Part shown: positions 26,592-35,248 of the stretch, piece after piece
Layout of the letters: the number at the start of each line of letters is the position of its first letter
Position numbering within the stretch: position 1 is the first letter of the stretch
Source of the DNA: Pelagicoccus sp. SDUM812005
Lineage (GTDB): Bacteria > Verrucomicrobiota > Verrucomicrobiia > Opitutales > Opitutaceae
Direction: 5' to 3'
NCBI RefSeq assembly: GCF_031127875.1
Contig: NZ_JARXIA010000017.1
Coordinates: 62,001 to 126,000, forward strand
DNA length: 64,000 bases
Program-made: the position numbers and the translations under genes
The notes under the pieces: model-generated
What the model was told of the DNA's origin: nothing
What the model saw: the letters and a program-made list of their open reading frames with translations, nothing else
Database searches by the model: none

Positions 26592-26780
26592 ATGGACTGG
26601 AACAACATCGAAAACATGGACCCCAACCTCCTGGTTGGAATCGTGAATACCGCCCTGCGAAACCATTTCGCTTCGCTCGAGGACCTCTGCAAGTCCCACG
26701 ACGTCGACCGCGAAGCCCTCTGCCGCGCCCTTGCCGCAGAGGACTACGAATACCTGCCCGAAGCCAACCAGTTCCGCTAA
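26592..26780 (+). CDS. DUF4250 family small protein
   Basis: A 62-residue protein that matches the DUF4250 pattern: MDPNLLVGIVNTALRNHF, then a helix-turn-helix-like LEDLCKSHDVDREAL and the closing YEYLPEANQF. The family is small and uncharacterised; it resembles a compact DNA-binding or adaptor domain. The true start is taken as the ATG at 26592, inside a frame open from 26547, because the family begins there. It sits between DUF1853 and the aldo/keto reductase gene, which are on the other strand. Confidence 0.85.
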   Translation: MDWNNIENMDPNLLVGIVNTALRNHFASLEDLCKSHDVDREALCRALAAEDYEYLPEANQFR

Positions 26781-26810
26781 AACCTCGCTCGGCAGGTCCA
26801 CGCCTTCCCG

Positions 26811-27809
26811 CTACTCGCCCGCGAGAATGCCCTCGATCCGCGCCTGCTCTTCCACGGACAGTTCCGCGCCTTCCAGGGCCCGTAGATTGTCCTCGATCTG
26901 GCTCAGCTTGCTGGCGCCGATCAAAGCCGAGGTAACCACCGGGTTCCTCAAAACCCAAACCAAGGCCAGCTGAGCCAGCGATTGCCCGCGGGCCGCCGCT
27001 ACTTCGTTCAATTCCTTGAGCACCGCGATACGCTCCGCAGTGATCGCATCCGCCTTCAAAAAGGGAGAGCCCTTCGCGATGCGCGAATCCTCGGGAATAT
27101 CCTTCAAGTAACGGTCCGTCAGGAGCCCCTGAGCCAATGGACAGAACGGAATGCAACCCACGCCATTCTCGCCCAAGACTTCCAGCAATCCGTCCTCCAC
27201 CCAGCGATCGAACATATTGTAACGGGGCTGATGGATCAAGCAGGGCGTTCCCAGCGACTTCAGCGCCGCCAAAGCTTCGCTCGTTTGCTCCGCGCTGTAG
27301 TTGGAAAGCCCTACATAGAGTGCCTTGCCGGAACGTACGATGTGATCGAGCGCCGCCATGGTCTCCTCCACCGGCGTTTCCGGATCGGGACGGTGATGAT
27401 AGAAGATATCCACGTACTCCAGCCCCAGCCGCTTCAAGCTTTGGTCCAAACTAGAGACCAAATACTTGCGCGAGCCCCAGTCGCCATACGGCCCGTTCCA
27501 CATGTGGTAACCCGCCTTGGTCGACACCACCAACTCGTCCCGATGCTGCGATAAATCGGAGACCAGCATGCGACCGAAATTCGCTTCCGCCGATCCGGGA
27601 GGCGGCCCGTAGTTGTTAGCCAAATCGAAATGCGTGATGCCTCGATCGAAGGCTCCCAACACCAGAGCTCGCTGCGATTCGAAATCCCGGTTGTCTCCAA
27701 AATTCTGCCACAAGCCCAGCGATAGGCGAGAAAGCTTCAAGCCGCTGCGGCCACAGCGACGGTACAAATCCGCATTGGAGTATCTGTCTTCAGAGGGGCG
27801 ATAAGTCAT
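26811..27809 (-). CDS. Aldo/keto reductase, YghZ/MgrA-like
   Basis: NADPH-dependent carbonyl reductase (332 aa) of the aldo/keto reductase family, close in motif to YghZ (methylglyoxal and L-glyceraldehyde-3-phosphate reductase) and Kv-beta subunits. The active-site elements are visible: the Asp and Tyr of FDLANNYG, Lys in VVSTKAGY, and His in YHHRPDPETP. The region GASKLSQIEDNLRAL near the C terminus binds the cofactor phosphate. It is cytoplasmic and stands upstream of nothing obvious; the kinase gene reads toward it in the same direction with 120 bases between. The physiological substrate is not determined. Confidence 0.92.
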   Translation of the reverse strand: MTYRPSEDRYSNADLYRRCGRSGLKLSRLSLGLWQNFGDNRDFESQRALVLGAFDRGITHFDLANNYGPPPGSAEANFGRMLVSDLSQHRDELVVSTKAGYHMWNGPYGDWGSRKYLVSSLDQSLKRLGLEYVDIFYHHRPDPETPVEETMAALDHIVRSGKALYVGLSNYSAEQTSEALAALKSLGTPCLIHQPRYNMFDRWVEDGLLEVLGENGVGCIPFCPLAQGLLTDRYLKDIPEDSRIAKGSPFLKADAITAERIAVLKELNEVAAARGQSLAQLALVWVLRNPVVTSALIGASKLSQIEDNLRALEGAELSVEEQARIEGILAGE

Positions 27810-27929
27810 AGCTACCTCCCTTAGATCCCGGCCCCTTCCCTAGCAATCGCCAAAAGAAGATTCCCAGTCGGAACGTCTGATTCGCCCCCCCAAAAACAGG
27901 TAACGCGTCGCCTTTCAGCCAGACTCCCC

Positions 27930-30900
27930 CTAGTCGCCCGGCAACAGTTCCGCCAAGACCCGCAGCAGCTCCTTGGCATTGATCGGCTTCGAAACGTAGC
28001 GACTGAACCCAGCCTCCAAAATGCGGATCTTGTCCTCCGCCATCGCATAAGCGGTCTGAGCCACCACCAATACGTTCTGGTTGATAGCCCTCAAGCGCTT
28101 GATCGTTTCGAACCCATCGATCCCCGGCATCTTGATATCCAGCAGCACCAGGTCGAACGGACCTTCCTCCCGGTACATTCGTACCCCGTCCTCTCCCCGA
28201 TCCGCCCAGAGCACCTCGAAGCGGGTCGGCTTCAAGATCGCCTCCAACAGCAAAAAGTTGTTCCTCTCGTCCTCGATCACTAAGATGCGTCCCGCCTGAG
28301 CCTTAACAAGCTTCTCCGGAAGCTCCCGTGCGTGGATCTCAGGCAACTTCCTTGGCTGCGACCGCTTGAGGACCGATACCGGAAACCGCACGCTGAACGT
28401 CGCCCCTTTTCCGTATTCGGATTCCACCGACAGGCTTCCGCCCAGCATATCGGCCAAACGCTTGGAGATCGCCAAGCCCAAGCCAACCCCACGCCTCGCC
28501 TGCACGTCGTCCTCCCTCAGCTTATAGAACTGGTCGAATATCGCCTGCTGAAACTCAGGCAGAATTCCCTTCCCCGTATCCTTAACAAAAATACAGAACG
28601 ACTCGTCCTCGATCCTCGCGCCCAAAACGATCCGCCCCTGGTTGGTGAACTTGGCCGCATTCGTCAAAAGGTTGTCCAGCACCTGCCGCAATCTCTGATG
28701 GTCTGTCACCATCGCATAGCCTTGCCCGCTAAGAGCGTTCTCGCAGAGTAGCTCAACCCCGGGCTCGCGCGGCAAAACGCTATGGCTCGCATAAACAAGA
28801 TTGATGAACTCGTCCCATAAAAACTCGCTCTCCTCCGCCGTCACCTGATTCGCCTCGATCAAGGAATAGTCGAGGATGTCGTCGATCAAGCGCAGCAGCG
28901 AATCGGAGTTTTCGATGATCAAGCCCATATAGTTCTCCACGTCCTCCTTGCTCACCTTCGTCTCCTTGAGCAAGGACGAGAAGCCAACCACCGCATTGAG
29001 CGGAGTGCGGATCTCATGCGACAAGTTCGCGAGGAAGGACGACTTCAGGCGATCCGACTCCTCCGCCTTTTCCTTCGCCTTCACCAGCTCCGAGGTGCGC
29101 TCCTGCACCTTATGCTCCAGCAGTTCTCTCGACTCCTGCAGCTCGTCGCGCTGTTTCTCGAGCTGGCTACGCTGCCCCTCCAGGGCGAGATTCTGCTCGT
29201 TTATCTTCTTGGTCCTGCTCTGCACCTTCTCCTCGAGCAAGCGCTGCGTCAGCTTAAGCTTCCGCTCCCTGTACCAGATAAACGAATACACGATCAAGCC
29301 AACCAGTAAAGCCACTAGCCCAAAGAACCAGGGAGTCATCCAAAACGGCGGCAAAATGCGCAAACGCAACGAAGCTCCGGTTTCGTTCCAGACCCCATCG
29401 TTATTCGAGGCCTTCACCCGAAAGACATAGGATCCGGGATTCAAGTTCGTATAATTCGCTTCCCGGCGCGTTCCCACCTCGTTCCAGTCGGAATCAAATC
29501 CCTCCAAAAAGTACGCGTACTGATTTTTTTGCGGCTGAATATAGTTTTGTGCCACGAAACTGATCGACAACACCTTCTGGTCGTGGGACAGCACCAGCTC
29601 GTCCAATTCCGAAATATGCTTTTGCAAGGAATCCGGGTCCTGCGGATCCACCTTAAGCGACTTAAAGAAAACCTGTACGTCCGTGATGAATACAGGAGGC
29701 GGAATCAAGTTTTCCCGAATCTCCGCAGGATCGAAAAACGTCAAGCCGCCCGTCTGCCCGAAATAGATATCCCCGTCCGGCGAGCGAGCCACCGAGTTGC
29801 GGAAGAAAGCATTGGTCATCAGGCCGTCCAACACTCCGTAGCTCTTGATCGTATCCGATTCCAGATCGATCCGCGCCAGTCCGCTGTCCATCCCTACCCA
29901 AATGTTGCCGTCGCGGTCTTGCGTCACGCAAAGGGCCTGATGGCTCGGCAAGCCGTCCTTCATCGTATAGGAACGAAAACGCTTCGTCTCGGGATCGAAG
30001 CGATTCAAGCCATTGCCCGTGCCTACCCAGATCTTGCCGGCCGCATCACGGTAGAGCGTATGGCAAAGCGCATTGGACAAGCTAAACGCATCGTCCTCCT
30101 CCGGAGTGTAGTTCGTAAAGCGCTTCGTCTTCGTATCCAAAACGGAAAGACCGATCGGCGTAGCGACGTATACCAAGCCCGAAGGATCGTAGAGGATGTC
30201 CGAAGGCCAGTCGTCCAAAAGGCTTAGCTTCGAATTGTACGGATCCGACTTGTAGCTTTCGAAAAGCCCAGTCTCTCGGTCGTACTTCGCGATGCCCGCC
30301 CCTTTCAGAGCGATCCAAAGGTTACCCTCCTCGTCTTCGGCGATCGCCCGCGGGTCGCCCCCCGGAATAGCCCCCTCCGTATCGGGATCGGACTCGTACT
30401 TGAGAAAAACCCGCCGCTCGCGATCGAAGCGCATCAGTCCCGCCGTAAACGTTCCTACCCAGATCTCGCCGCGCGAGTCTTCCATCAGTGAGTAGACCGC
30501 CCCCCTGCCGATCGAGCTCGCATCGTCGGGATCGTGCAGAAACTCGAACTCATGGGACCCGTCCGGAGCGAACACGTCGATCCCTCCGTTGTAGTAGCCG
30601 AGCCAAAGCCTGCCGTCCTTGGTCCACAAGACGCGCGACACCACCCGGGTCACTCCAGGGCGCTCCACCGCCTTCTCCAGGTAGTTGCGGTCGAACATCT
30701 TGTTGTTCGTGGAAACATGAACCCCGTACTTGGCCGAGCCCACCCAGACATTCGACTGCCGATCCATCGCCAAGCAACGAATGCTGCCCGAGGGCAAGGA
30801 ATCCACCCGCTTGGACGACATGTAATCTTGGATACGCTGCTCGTTCCGCCTCATCAGCGTCAGCCCCCGCCCATGGCAAATCCAGATGCGGTCCTCGTCA

Positions 30901-31733
30901 GCCGCTTGCAGGAAGTGCACGCGGCGCTCGTTGGGATGCCGTACTGGCAACGGCCTCGCCTCCCCCGTTTTCGGATCCAGCACCACCACGCCCTGGTAGG
31001 CCGTGCCCAGCCAGATCTTCTCCGGATCGCTCACGTCGATCGAGTAGATGAAGTTACGCTTCGTTCCACCCTCCGTCTGAAACCCTTCCACATAGGCCCG
31101 CGTCTCCCGCGTCTTCGCATCAAAACGGTACACGGCGCTGTTGGAGCCGATCCAGATCCGGTCCAGCTCGTCGCAAGCCATCGACTTGATCACCCCGAAA
31201 CTGGCCGAATTCATGGGCTCGAAACGATTCTCGAGCTCGTCGAAGCGATACAGGATCCCGCTTTCCGCCGAGGCGTACACGTTGCCCTCGCTATCCTGCA
31301 CGATCGCGTTGCAGCGATTGTTCAGGTTGTTGTTCATATCCACCGGATTGAGCACGTAGTTCTCGAAAGCGTCCATCTCCGGCACGAAACGGCTTATCCC
31401 CATCTGCGTTCCGATCCAGAACCTGTGCTGCGCATCCACCAAAAACGACCAAACCACATCGTTGATCAAAGAGGTCGGCTCCTCCGCCTTGTTGCGGTAG
31501 GTATGCACCTCGTAGCCGTCGTAGCGCAAAGCCCCCCGGTTCGTGCCGAACCAAATGAAACCGGACGGCCCCTCCACGATGCGATGGATCTCTCCGCCCG
31601 AGCTCTCGAAGCGCTCCGTCAAGGCCTCGAAACGCAGGCGCGTCAGGTCGCGCTGGCCCAAAGCAACGCCAACGATAGCAACGAAAAACAGGGCAGCGAA
31701 AAACCCGCTCGGGGATGACTTGGGGCAATTCAT
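27930..31733 (-). CDS. Propeller hybrid two-component sensor kinase
   Basis: A 1267-residue one-protein phosphorelay. A signal anchor (FFAALFFVAIVGVALGQ) leads into two periplasmic seven-bladed propellers of 'reg_prop' repeats (for example GFIWFGTNRGALRYDGYEV, IWVGTGNGLNRFDP), a Y_Y_Y domain (YAYFLEGFDSDWNEVG), one membrane helix (FFGLVALLVGLIVYSFIWY), a coiled coil, HisKA with His near residue 907 (LSHEIRTPLN), HATPase ([23 protein letters not shown]) and a receiver with Asp near 1198 (LVLLDIKMPG). It resembles Bacteroides HTCS sensors of glycans but lacks the AraC DNA-binding end, so a separate regulator is needed. The start is the ATG at 31733; an upstream 31814 start would put 27 residues before the anchor. 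Confidence 0.93.
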   Translation of the reverse strand: MNCPKSSPSGFFAALFFVAIVGVALGQRDLTRLRFEALTERFESSGGEIHRIVEGPSGFIWFGTNRGALRYDGYEVHTYRNKAEEPTSLINDVVWSFLVDAQHRFWIGTQMGISRFVPEMDAFENYVLNPVDMNNNLNNRCNAIVQDSEGNVYASAESGILYRFDELENRFEPMNSASFGVIKSMACDELDRIWIGSNSAVYRFDAKTRETRAYVEGFQTEGGTKRNFIYSIDVSDPEKIWLGTAYQGVVVLDPKTGEARPLPVRHPNERRVHFLQAADEDRIWICHGRGLTLMRRNEQRIQDYMSSKRVDSLPSGSIRCLAMDRQSNVWVGSAKYGVHVSTNNKMFDRNYLEKAVERPGVTRVVSRVLWTKDGRLWLGYYNGGIDVFAPDGSHEFEFLHDPDDASSIGRGAVYSLMEDSRGEIWVGTFTAGLMRFDRERRVFLKYESDPDTEGAIPGGDPRAIAEDEEGNLWIALKGAGIAKYDRETGLFESYKSDPYNSKLSLLDDWPSDILYDPSGLVYVATPIGLSVLDTKTKRFTNYTPEEDDAFSLSNALCHTLYRDAAGKIWVGTGNGLNRFDPETKRFRSYTMKDGLPSHQALCVTQDRDGNIWVGMDSGLARIDLESDTIKSYGVLDGLMTNAFFRNSVARSPDGDIYFGQTGGLTFFDPAEIRENLIPPPVFITDVQVFFKSLKVDPQDPDSLQKHISELDELVLSHDQKVLSISFVAQNYIQPQKNQYAYFLEGFDSDWNEVGTRREANYTNLNPGSYVFRVKASNNDGVWNETGASLRLRILPPFWMTPWFFGLVALLVGLIVYSFIWYRERKLKLTQRLLEEKVQSRTKKINEQNLALEGQRSQLEKQRDELQESRELLEHKVQERTSELVKAKEKAEESDRLKSSFLANLSHEIRTPLNAVVGFSSLLKETKVSKEDVENYMGLIIENSDSLLRLIDDILDYSLIEANQVTAEESEFLWDEFINLVYASHSVLPREPGVELLCENALSGQGYAMVTDHQRLRQVLDNLLTNAAKFTNQGRIVLGARIEDESFCIFVKDTGKGILPEFQQAIFDQFYKLREDDVQARRGVGLGLAISKRLADMLGGSLSVESEYGKGATFSVRFPVSVLKRSQPRKLPEIHARELPEKLVKAQAGRILVIEDERNNFLLLEAILKPTRFEVLWADRGEDGVRMYREEGPFDLVLLDIKMPGIDGFETIKRLRAINQNVLVVAQTAYAMAEDKIRILEAGFSRYVSKPINAKELLRVLAELLPGD

Positions 31734-31962
31734 TTCAAATTCGAGAGCCGAGCTCCGATCAAAGCGTAAAAAAAGGCGAGCCCCAAAAACTAGGGTAGAT
31801 GAGGTCCTTTGCAAGCAAGCCCCTAAGCTTTAAACAGGGTTTTTAAGGGAAAAGGCCTCCCTCCGCCGCCCTTCCTGCGAGCATACCCGTATCTTCGCCC
31901 CGCCCCGCTCAAGCTGGACCTGCGGCAGCCGTTGATATCCATATACTAAGACAACTGTAGTC

Positions 31963-33771
31963 ATGAGCGCCAGCCTCCTCATCATCGATCCGGATCCGGA
32001 AGCCATCGAAGCCTACCAAAAGGCTCTGGCTCCCAAGGCTTCCTCGTGGACCGCCCACTTCGCCACTTCCTCCGAGCAAGCCCTCTCCCTCGCCGAGAAA
32101 GTGGATCCCGACATCATCGTCTCCGCCCTTTGCCTCGAGCAAGGACAAGGCCTCAAGCTCCTCTCCCAAGCCATCGACGCCGCTCCGCTCGCCCACGCCT
32201 TCATCGCCGCCACCGAGACGGAACGCCCCCAACTAGCCGCCGCCTTCGAAGGCGGATGCCGCTACCTGCCCCGTCCTTGCCCCGCCGATCGCCTCCTACT
32301 GGAATTCCAGCGCTGCCTCGCGGTCGACTCCTGGCTCGACAATCCCGTCGTCAAGGAGGTCGTCGCCAGCCGGGCCGACTTCCAAAGCCTCCCCTCCCAC
32401 CACCACCGCATCGTCACCGCCCTCAACTCCCCCGACTGCTCCGTCGACGACGTCGCGGAAGCCATCGCCAACGACCTCTCCCTCACCGCCAAGCTGCTCG
32501 AAACCGTCAACTCCTCCTTCTACGGATTCGGCCAAAACGTTTCCGACACCAAGCAAGCGATCTCCATCCTAGGCCTCTCCTGCGTTCGGGACCTCGTCCT
32601 CGCCGCCCACCTCTTCACCCAAGTCGGGCAAGACCCCGAGCATCTCACCCTCGTCAAAGAGATCTGGCACCACAGCATCTCCGTTGCCGGAGCCGCCCGT
32701 CGCATCAGCCTCCACGAAACCAAAAGCCAGCAAGCCGCCGCCGAAGCCTACTCCGCTGGACTCCTCCACGATATCGGAAAACTGGTCCTGCTGGGCGTCG
32801 TTCCCGACCGCTACATCGAAGCCCAGCGCCTCTCCCGCGAGGAATCCCACTCCCCCTGGCAAGCCGAGTTCAAGCTCATCGGCTGCGACCACGCCGAAGC
32901 CGGCGGCTACCTCCTCTCCCGCTGGGGATTGCCGGAAAGCCTCTGCGAAGCCGTGGCCCTGCACCACCGGCCAGCCAATAGCTGCCAGGAAACCTTCTCC
33001 ACCCTCGCCGCCGTACACGCTGCCAACGCCATCGTGCGCAAGCGACGCAATCCCAAGCACGCCGACGCCATCCCCATCACCAACTTCCTCGTCGAAATTG
33101 GAAAAGCGGAACAATGGGCCGACTGGGAAGCCATCGCCATCGGACAAACCCCGCCGTCCCAAAACAAAGCGAAGCTCAAGCCCAAGCTGGCGAAGAAGCC
33201 GGACGAAGCGCCGCGTCCCCAAATAACCACTACCGCCGTCGCCCACCAGGCCCTCTCCCAACGCATGGAAGAGGAAGACATAAAACGCAACGGGCCCAGC
33301 CCCGAGCCTCGGGAACGCCACACCAACGCTACCCTCGCCTTCGCCGCCGGCATCATCTGCTGCCTCTGCTGCATCTACTTCCTCACTTCCATCAAAGACG
33401 CCCCCGCCCAATCACACGCCTCCCTTCCCGACACCGGCGAAAGCAAAGCCGTAGGCATCGAATCCCGGGAGGATATCCTCAAAGAAATTCTCGAATCCAA
33501 GCCCAAGCCGCCCCCTAGCGCCCCGGAAGTCGCTGCCACCCCTCCCGATCCGGAACCCGCACCGCCACCGCCGCCGCCACCGCCACCTCCCCCTTTCCCC
33601 GAGATCCAACTCGGAGCCATCTTCCAGCGCAGCACCGGAGCCAAGGCCCAAGTAAACGGCCGCATCGTCGGCGTCGGCGATACCATAGGCGAAGCGAAGA
33701 TCGTATCCATCGACCGCATCAGCATCGACGTCGAACACTACCAACGCGTCCGCACCTTCACCCTCGACTAA
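31963..33771 (+). CDS. Receiver-like/HDOD protein with periplasmic GspB/PilP-like end
   Basis: A 602-residue fusion. Residues 1-120 resemble a response-regulator receiver (SLLIIDPDPEAIEAYQKAL), but the phospho-acceptor position reads IIVSALCLEQG without Asp, so it is a pseudo-receiver. An HDOD domain follows (about 140-340; LSLTAKLLETVNSSFYG, AISILGLSCVRDLV, GLLHDIGKL). A membrane helix lies near 457-477 (FAAGIICCLCCIYFL), then a run of eleven prolines and a 55-residue end with AQVNGRIVGVGDTIGEAKI, the fold pattern of GspB/GspC/PilP-type secretion domains. The cytoplasmic regulator and periplasmic domain on one chain suggest a link between signalling and a secretion or pilus system. It diverges from the propeller kinase. 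Confidence 0.85.
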   Translation: MSASLLIIDPDPEAIEAYQKALAPKASSWTAHFATSSEQALSLAEKVDPDIIVSALCLEQGQGLKLLSQAIDAAPLAHAFIAATETERPQLAAAFEGGCRYLPRPCPADRLLLEFQRCLAVDSWLDNPVVKEVVASRADFQSLPSHHHRIVTALNSPDCSVDDVAEAIANDLSLTAKLLETVNSSFYGFGQNVSDTKQAISILGLSCVRDLVLAAHLFTQVGQDPEHLTLVKEIWHHSISVAGAARRISLHETKSQQAAAEAYSAGLLHDIGKLVLLGVVPDRYIEAQRLSREESHSPWQAEFKLIGCDHAEAGGYLLSRWGLPESLCEAVALHHRPANSCQETFSTLAAVHAANAIVRKRRNPKHADAIPITNFLVEIGKAEQWADWEAIAIGQTPPSQNKAKLKPKLAKKPDEAPRPQITTTAVAHQALSQRMEEEDIKRNGPSPEPRERHTNATLAFAAGIICCLCCIYFLTSIKDAPAQSHASLPDTGESKAVGIESREDILKEILESKPKPPPSAPEVAATPPDPEPAPPPPPPPPPPPFPEIQLGAIFQRSTGAKAQVNGRIVGVGDTIGEAKIVSIDRISIDVEHYQRVRTFTLD

Positions 33772-33798
33772 GCTCCGCCGCCAAGGCAGCCGCCTGCC

Positions 33799-35196
33799 CT
33801 ACTGCAGCAGCTTCAAGGCTGCCGCATTTTCGTACTCCTTCGCCAAGTCCAAGGCCGTCACCCCATGGGACGAAACCACGCTGACGTCCACTCCCGCCTC
33901 CAGCAACAAGCTCAAAACCTCCTCGCCGCCACTGGCCGCCGCCTCGTGCAACGGCGTGCCGCCCGCCTCGCTCAAGGCATTCACATCCGCGCCCGACTCT
34001 ATCAGCGCTCGCACCGAGCTCGCCTGATTCTTAGCCGCCGCCAAGTGCAGCGCCGTCCAGCCCTGCTTGTCGCGAGCCCCCAAATCGACCCCCGCCTCAG
34101 CCAAGGCCCGACACAGTTCCGGCAAATTCCGGGTCACCGCCAAATGGGCAGTGGTCTGACCACTCTTCGTCTTCGCATTCGGATCAGCCCCTTCCTGCAA
34201 GAGAAACAAGGCAATCTCGCTCTTCTTGCGCATGACCGCCTGCTGCAGTAGAGTCATACCGCCTCGCCCCGGCGTATTCAATAACTGGGGATCGCGATGC
34301 AAATGCACCCTGACATCCTGCAAGTCATCCCGAGCGATCGCCTCCTCAATCGTCTTGTACGTTACGATGTTCGGAAAATCGGATACAATGCCCGTCTGCG
34401 GAAAATCGATACCCGCCGTCCAGGCGATCGCATTCAATACCAGTTTCCGAAAATCCGCGTCGTTCCAATTGTGGTGAAAGTGCCCGCCCGTAAACCCAAA
34501 GCCGCGCTGCCCCTGCTCGCCAATGCGACGCCAAGCCAAATGCTGCAGCTCGCCCGCCTCCAAGGCAGCCCGCACCGCCGCGTTTCCGGAACGCGCCCCA
34601 TCCTCGCCCAAACTCTCCAGCGGCGGCAAGCCCGACAGGATCGGCTCGAAATCCCCGTCCTCCCGAAAGCGCATGTGGTAGTACCACTCGTCCTTGATCT
34701 CGATGGGCGACACCCCCGCTGCGATTTTCTCCGCAGCCAACCGTGAATCCTTCAGCTCCCAGATCGGATTCACCGACCAGTTCAAATCGAAGTATCCCCC
34801 GATCGCCTCGCTCATGAAATCTGCCAACTCTTCCGACTCTGGCTCCAAAGCGTAGTGCAAGAACGAATACCCGACCCCGCGATCTCGGAGCTCGCGCAAC
34901 GCCTCAACCTTCCCCTCGGCCAAATGCTTCGCTCCGCCATCACAGTAGATCACCACCGCGTCCACGCCCTCGAAGGCCCCCTCCCATTCCGGCCAACCTC
35001 GATACACGGCGGCCTCCACCGCCAATCCGCTCCCATTCAAGGCATCCGCCAAAAGCTCGCAGCCCGCCGGGAACTCGTGCTCGTTCCAACCATGACTAGG
35101 CTCCCCCGCCAAAAACAAGACCCGAGCCTTCTCCGGAGCTGCACAAACGGAGCCAACCAAACCCATCGCCAAAAGAAAACAGACGCATCGTCTCAT
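33799..35196 (-). CDS. Exported ThuA-like domain fused to ankyrin repeats
   Basis: A 465-residue protein. After a signal peptide (LLAMGLVGSVCAA) comes a ThuA (trehalose-utilisation) glutamine-amidotransferase-like domain: ARVLFLAGEPSHGWNEHEFP, VVIYCDGGAKHLAEG and TGGHFHHNWNDADFRKLVLN. ThuA proteins act on sugars through 3-keto intermediates. The second half has about five ankyrin repeats (for example GWTALHLAAAKNQASSVRAL), which bind proteins. The start ATG at 35196 is chosen for the signal peptide; an upstream frame to 35325 overlaps the preceding gene. It follows the alpha/beta hydrolase gene by 52 bases on the same strand. The mix of catalytic fold and ankyrins is unusual. Confidence 0.88.
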   Translation of the reverse strand: MRRCVCFLLAMGLVGSVCAAPEKARVLFLAGEPSHGWNEHEFPAGCELLADALNGSGLAVEAAVYRGWPEWEGAFEGVDAVVIYCDGGAKHLAEGKVEALRELRDRGVGYSFLHYALEPESEELADFMSEAIGGYFDLNWSVNPIWELKDSRLAAEKIAAGVSPIEIKDEWYYHMRFREDGDFEPILSGLPPLESLGEDGARSGNAAVRAALEAGELQHLAWRRIGEQGQRGFGFTGGHFHHNWNDADFRKLVLNAIAWTAGIDFPQTGIVSDFPNIVTYKTIEEAIARDDLQDVRVHLHRDPQLLNTPGRGGMTLLQQAVMRKKSEIALFLLQEGADPNAKTKSGQTTAHLAVTRNLPELCRALAEAGVDLGARDKQGWTALHLAAAKNQASSVRALIESGADVNALSEAGGTPLHEAAASGGEEVLSLLLEAGVDVSVVSSHGVTALDLAKEYENAAALKLLQ

Positions 35197-35248
35197 AAGC
35201 TCAAACCCTGCCGCCTCAACCCACTCAGGTCCACCGAAAACCTTCTCC

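Noticed and set aside
33560-33595. Repeated CCGCCG/CCACCG tract as a possible simple repeat
   Set aside because: It encodes the polyproline linker of the HDOD protein; kept as protein feature only.
34149-34165. GTGGTCTGACCAC palindrome like a GntR site
   Set aside because: It lies inside the ankyrin part of the ThuA gene and is explained by coding sequence.
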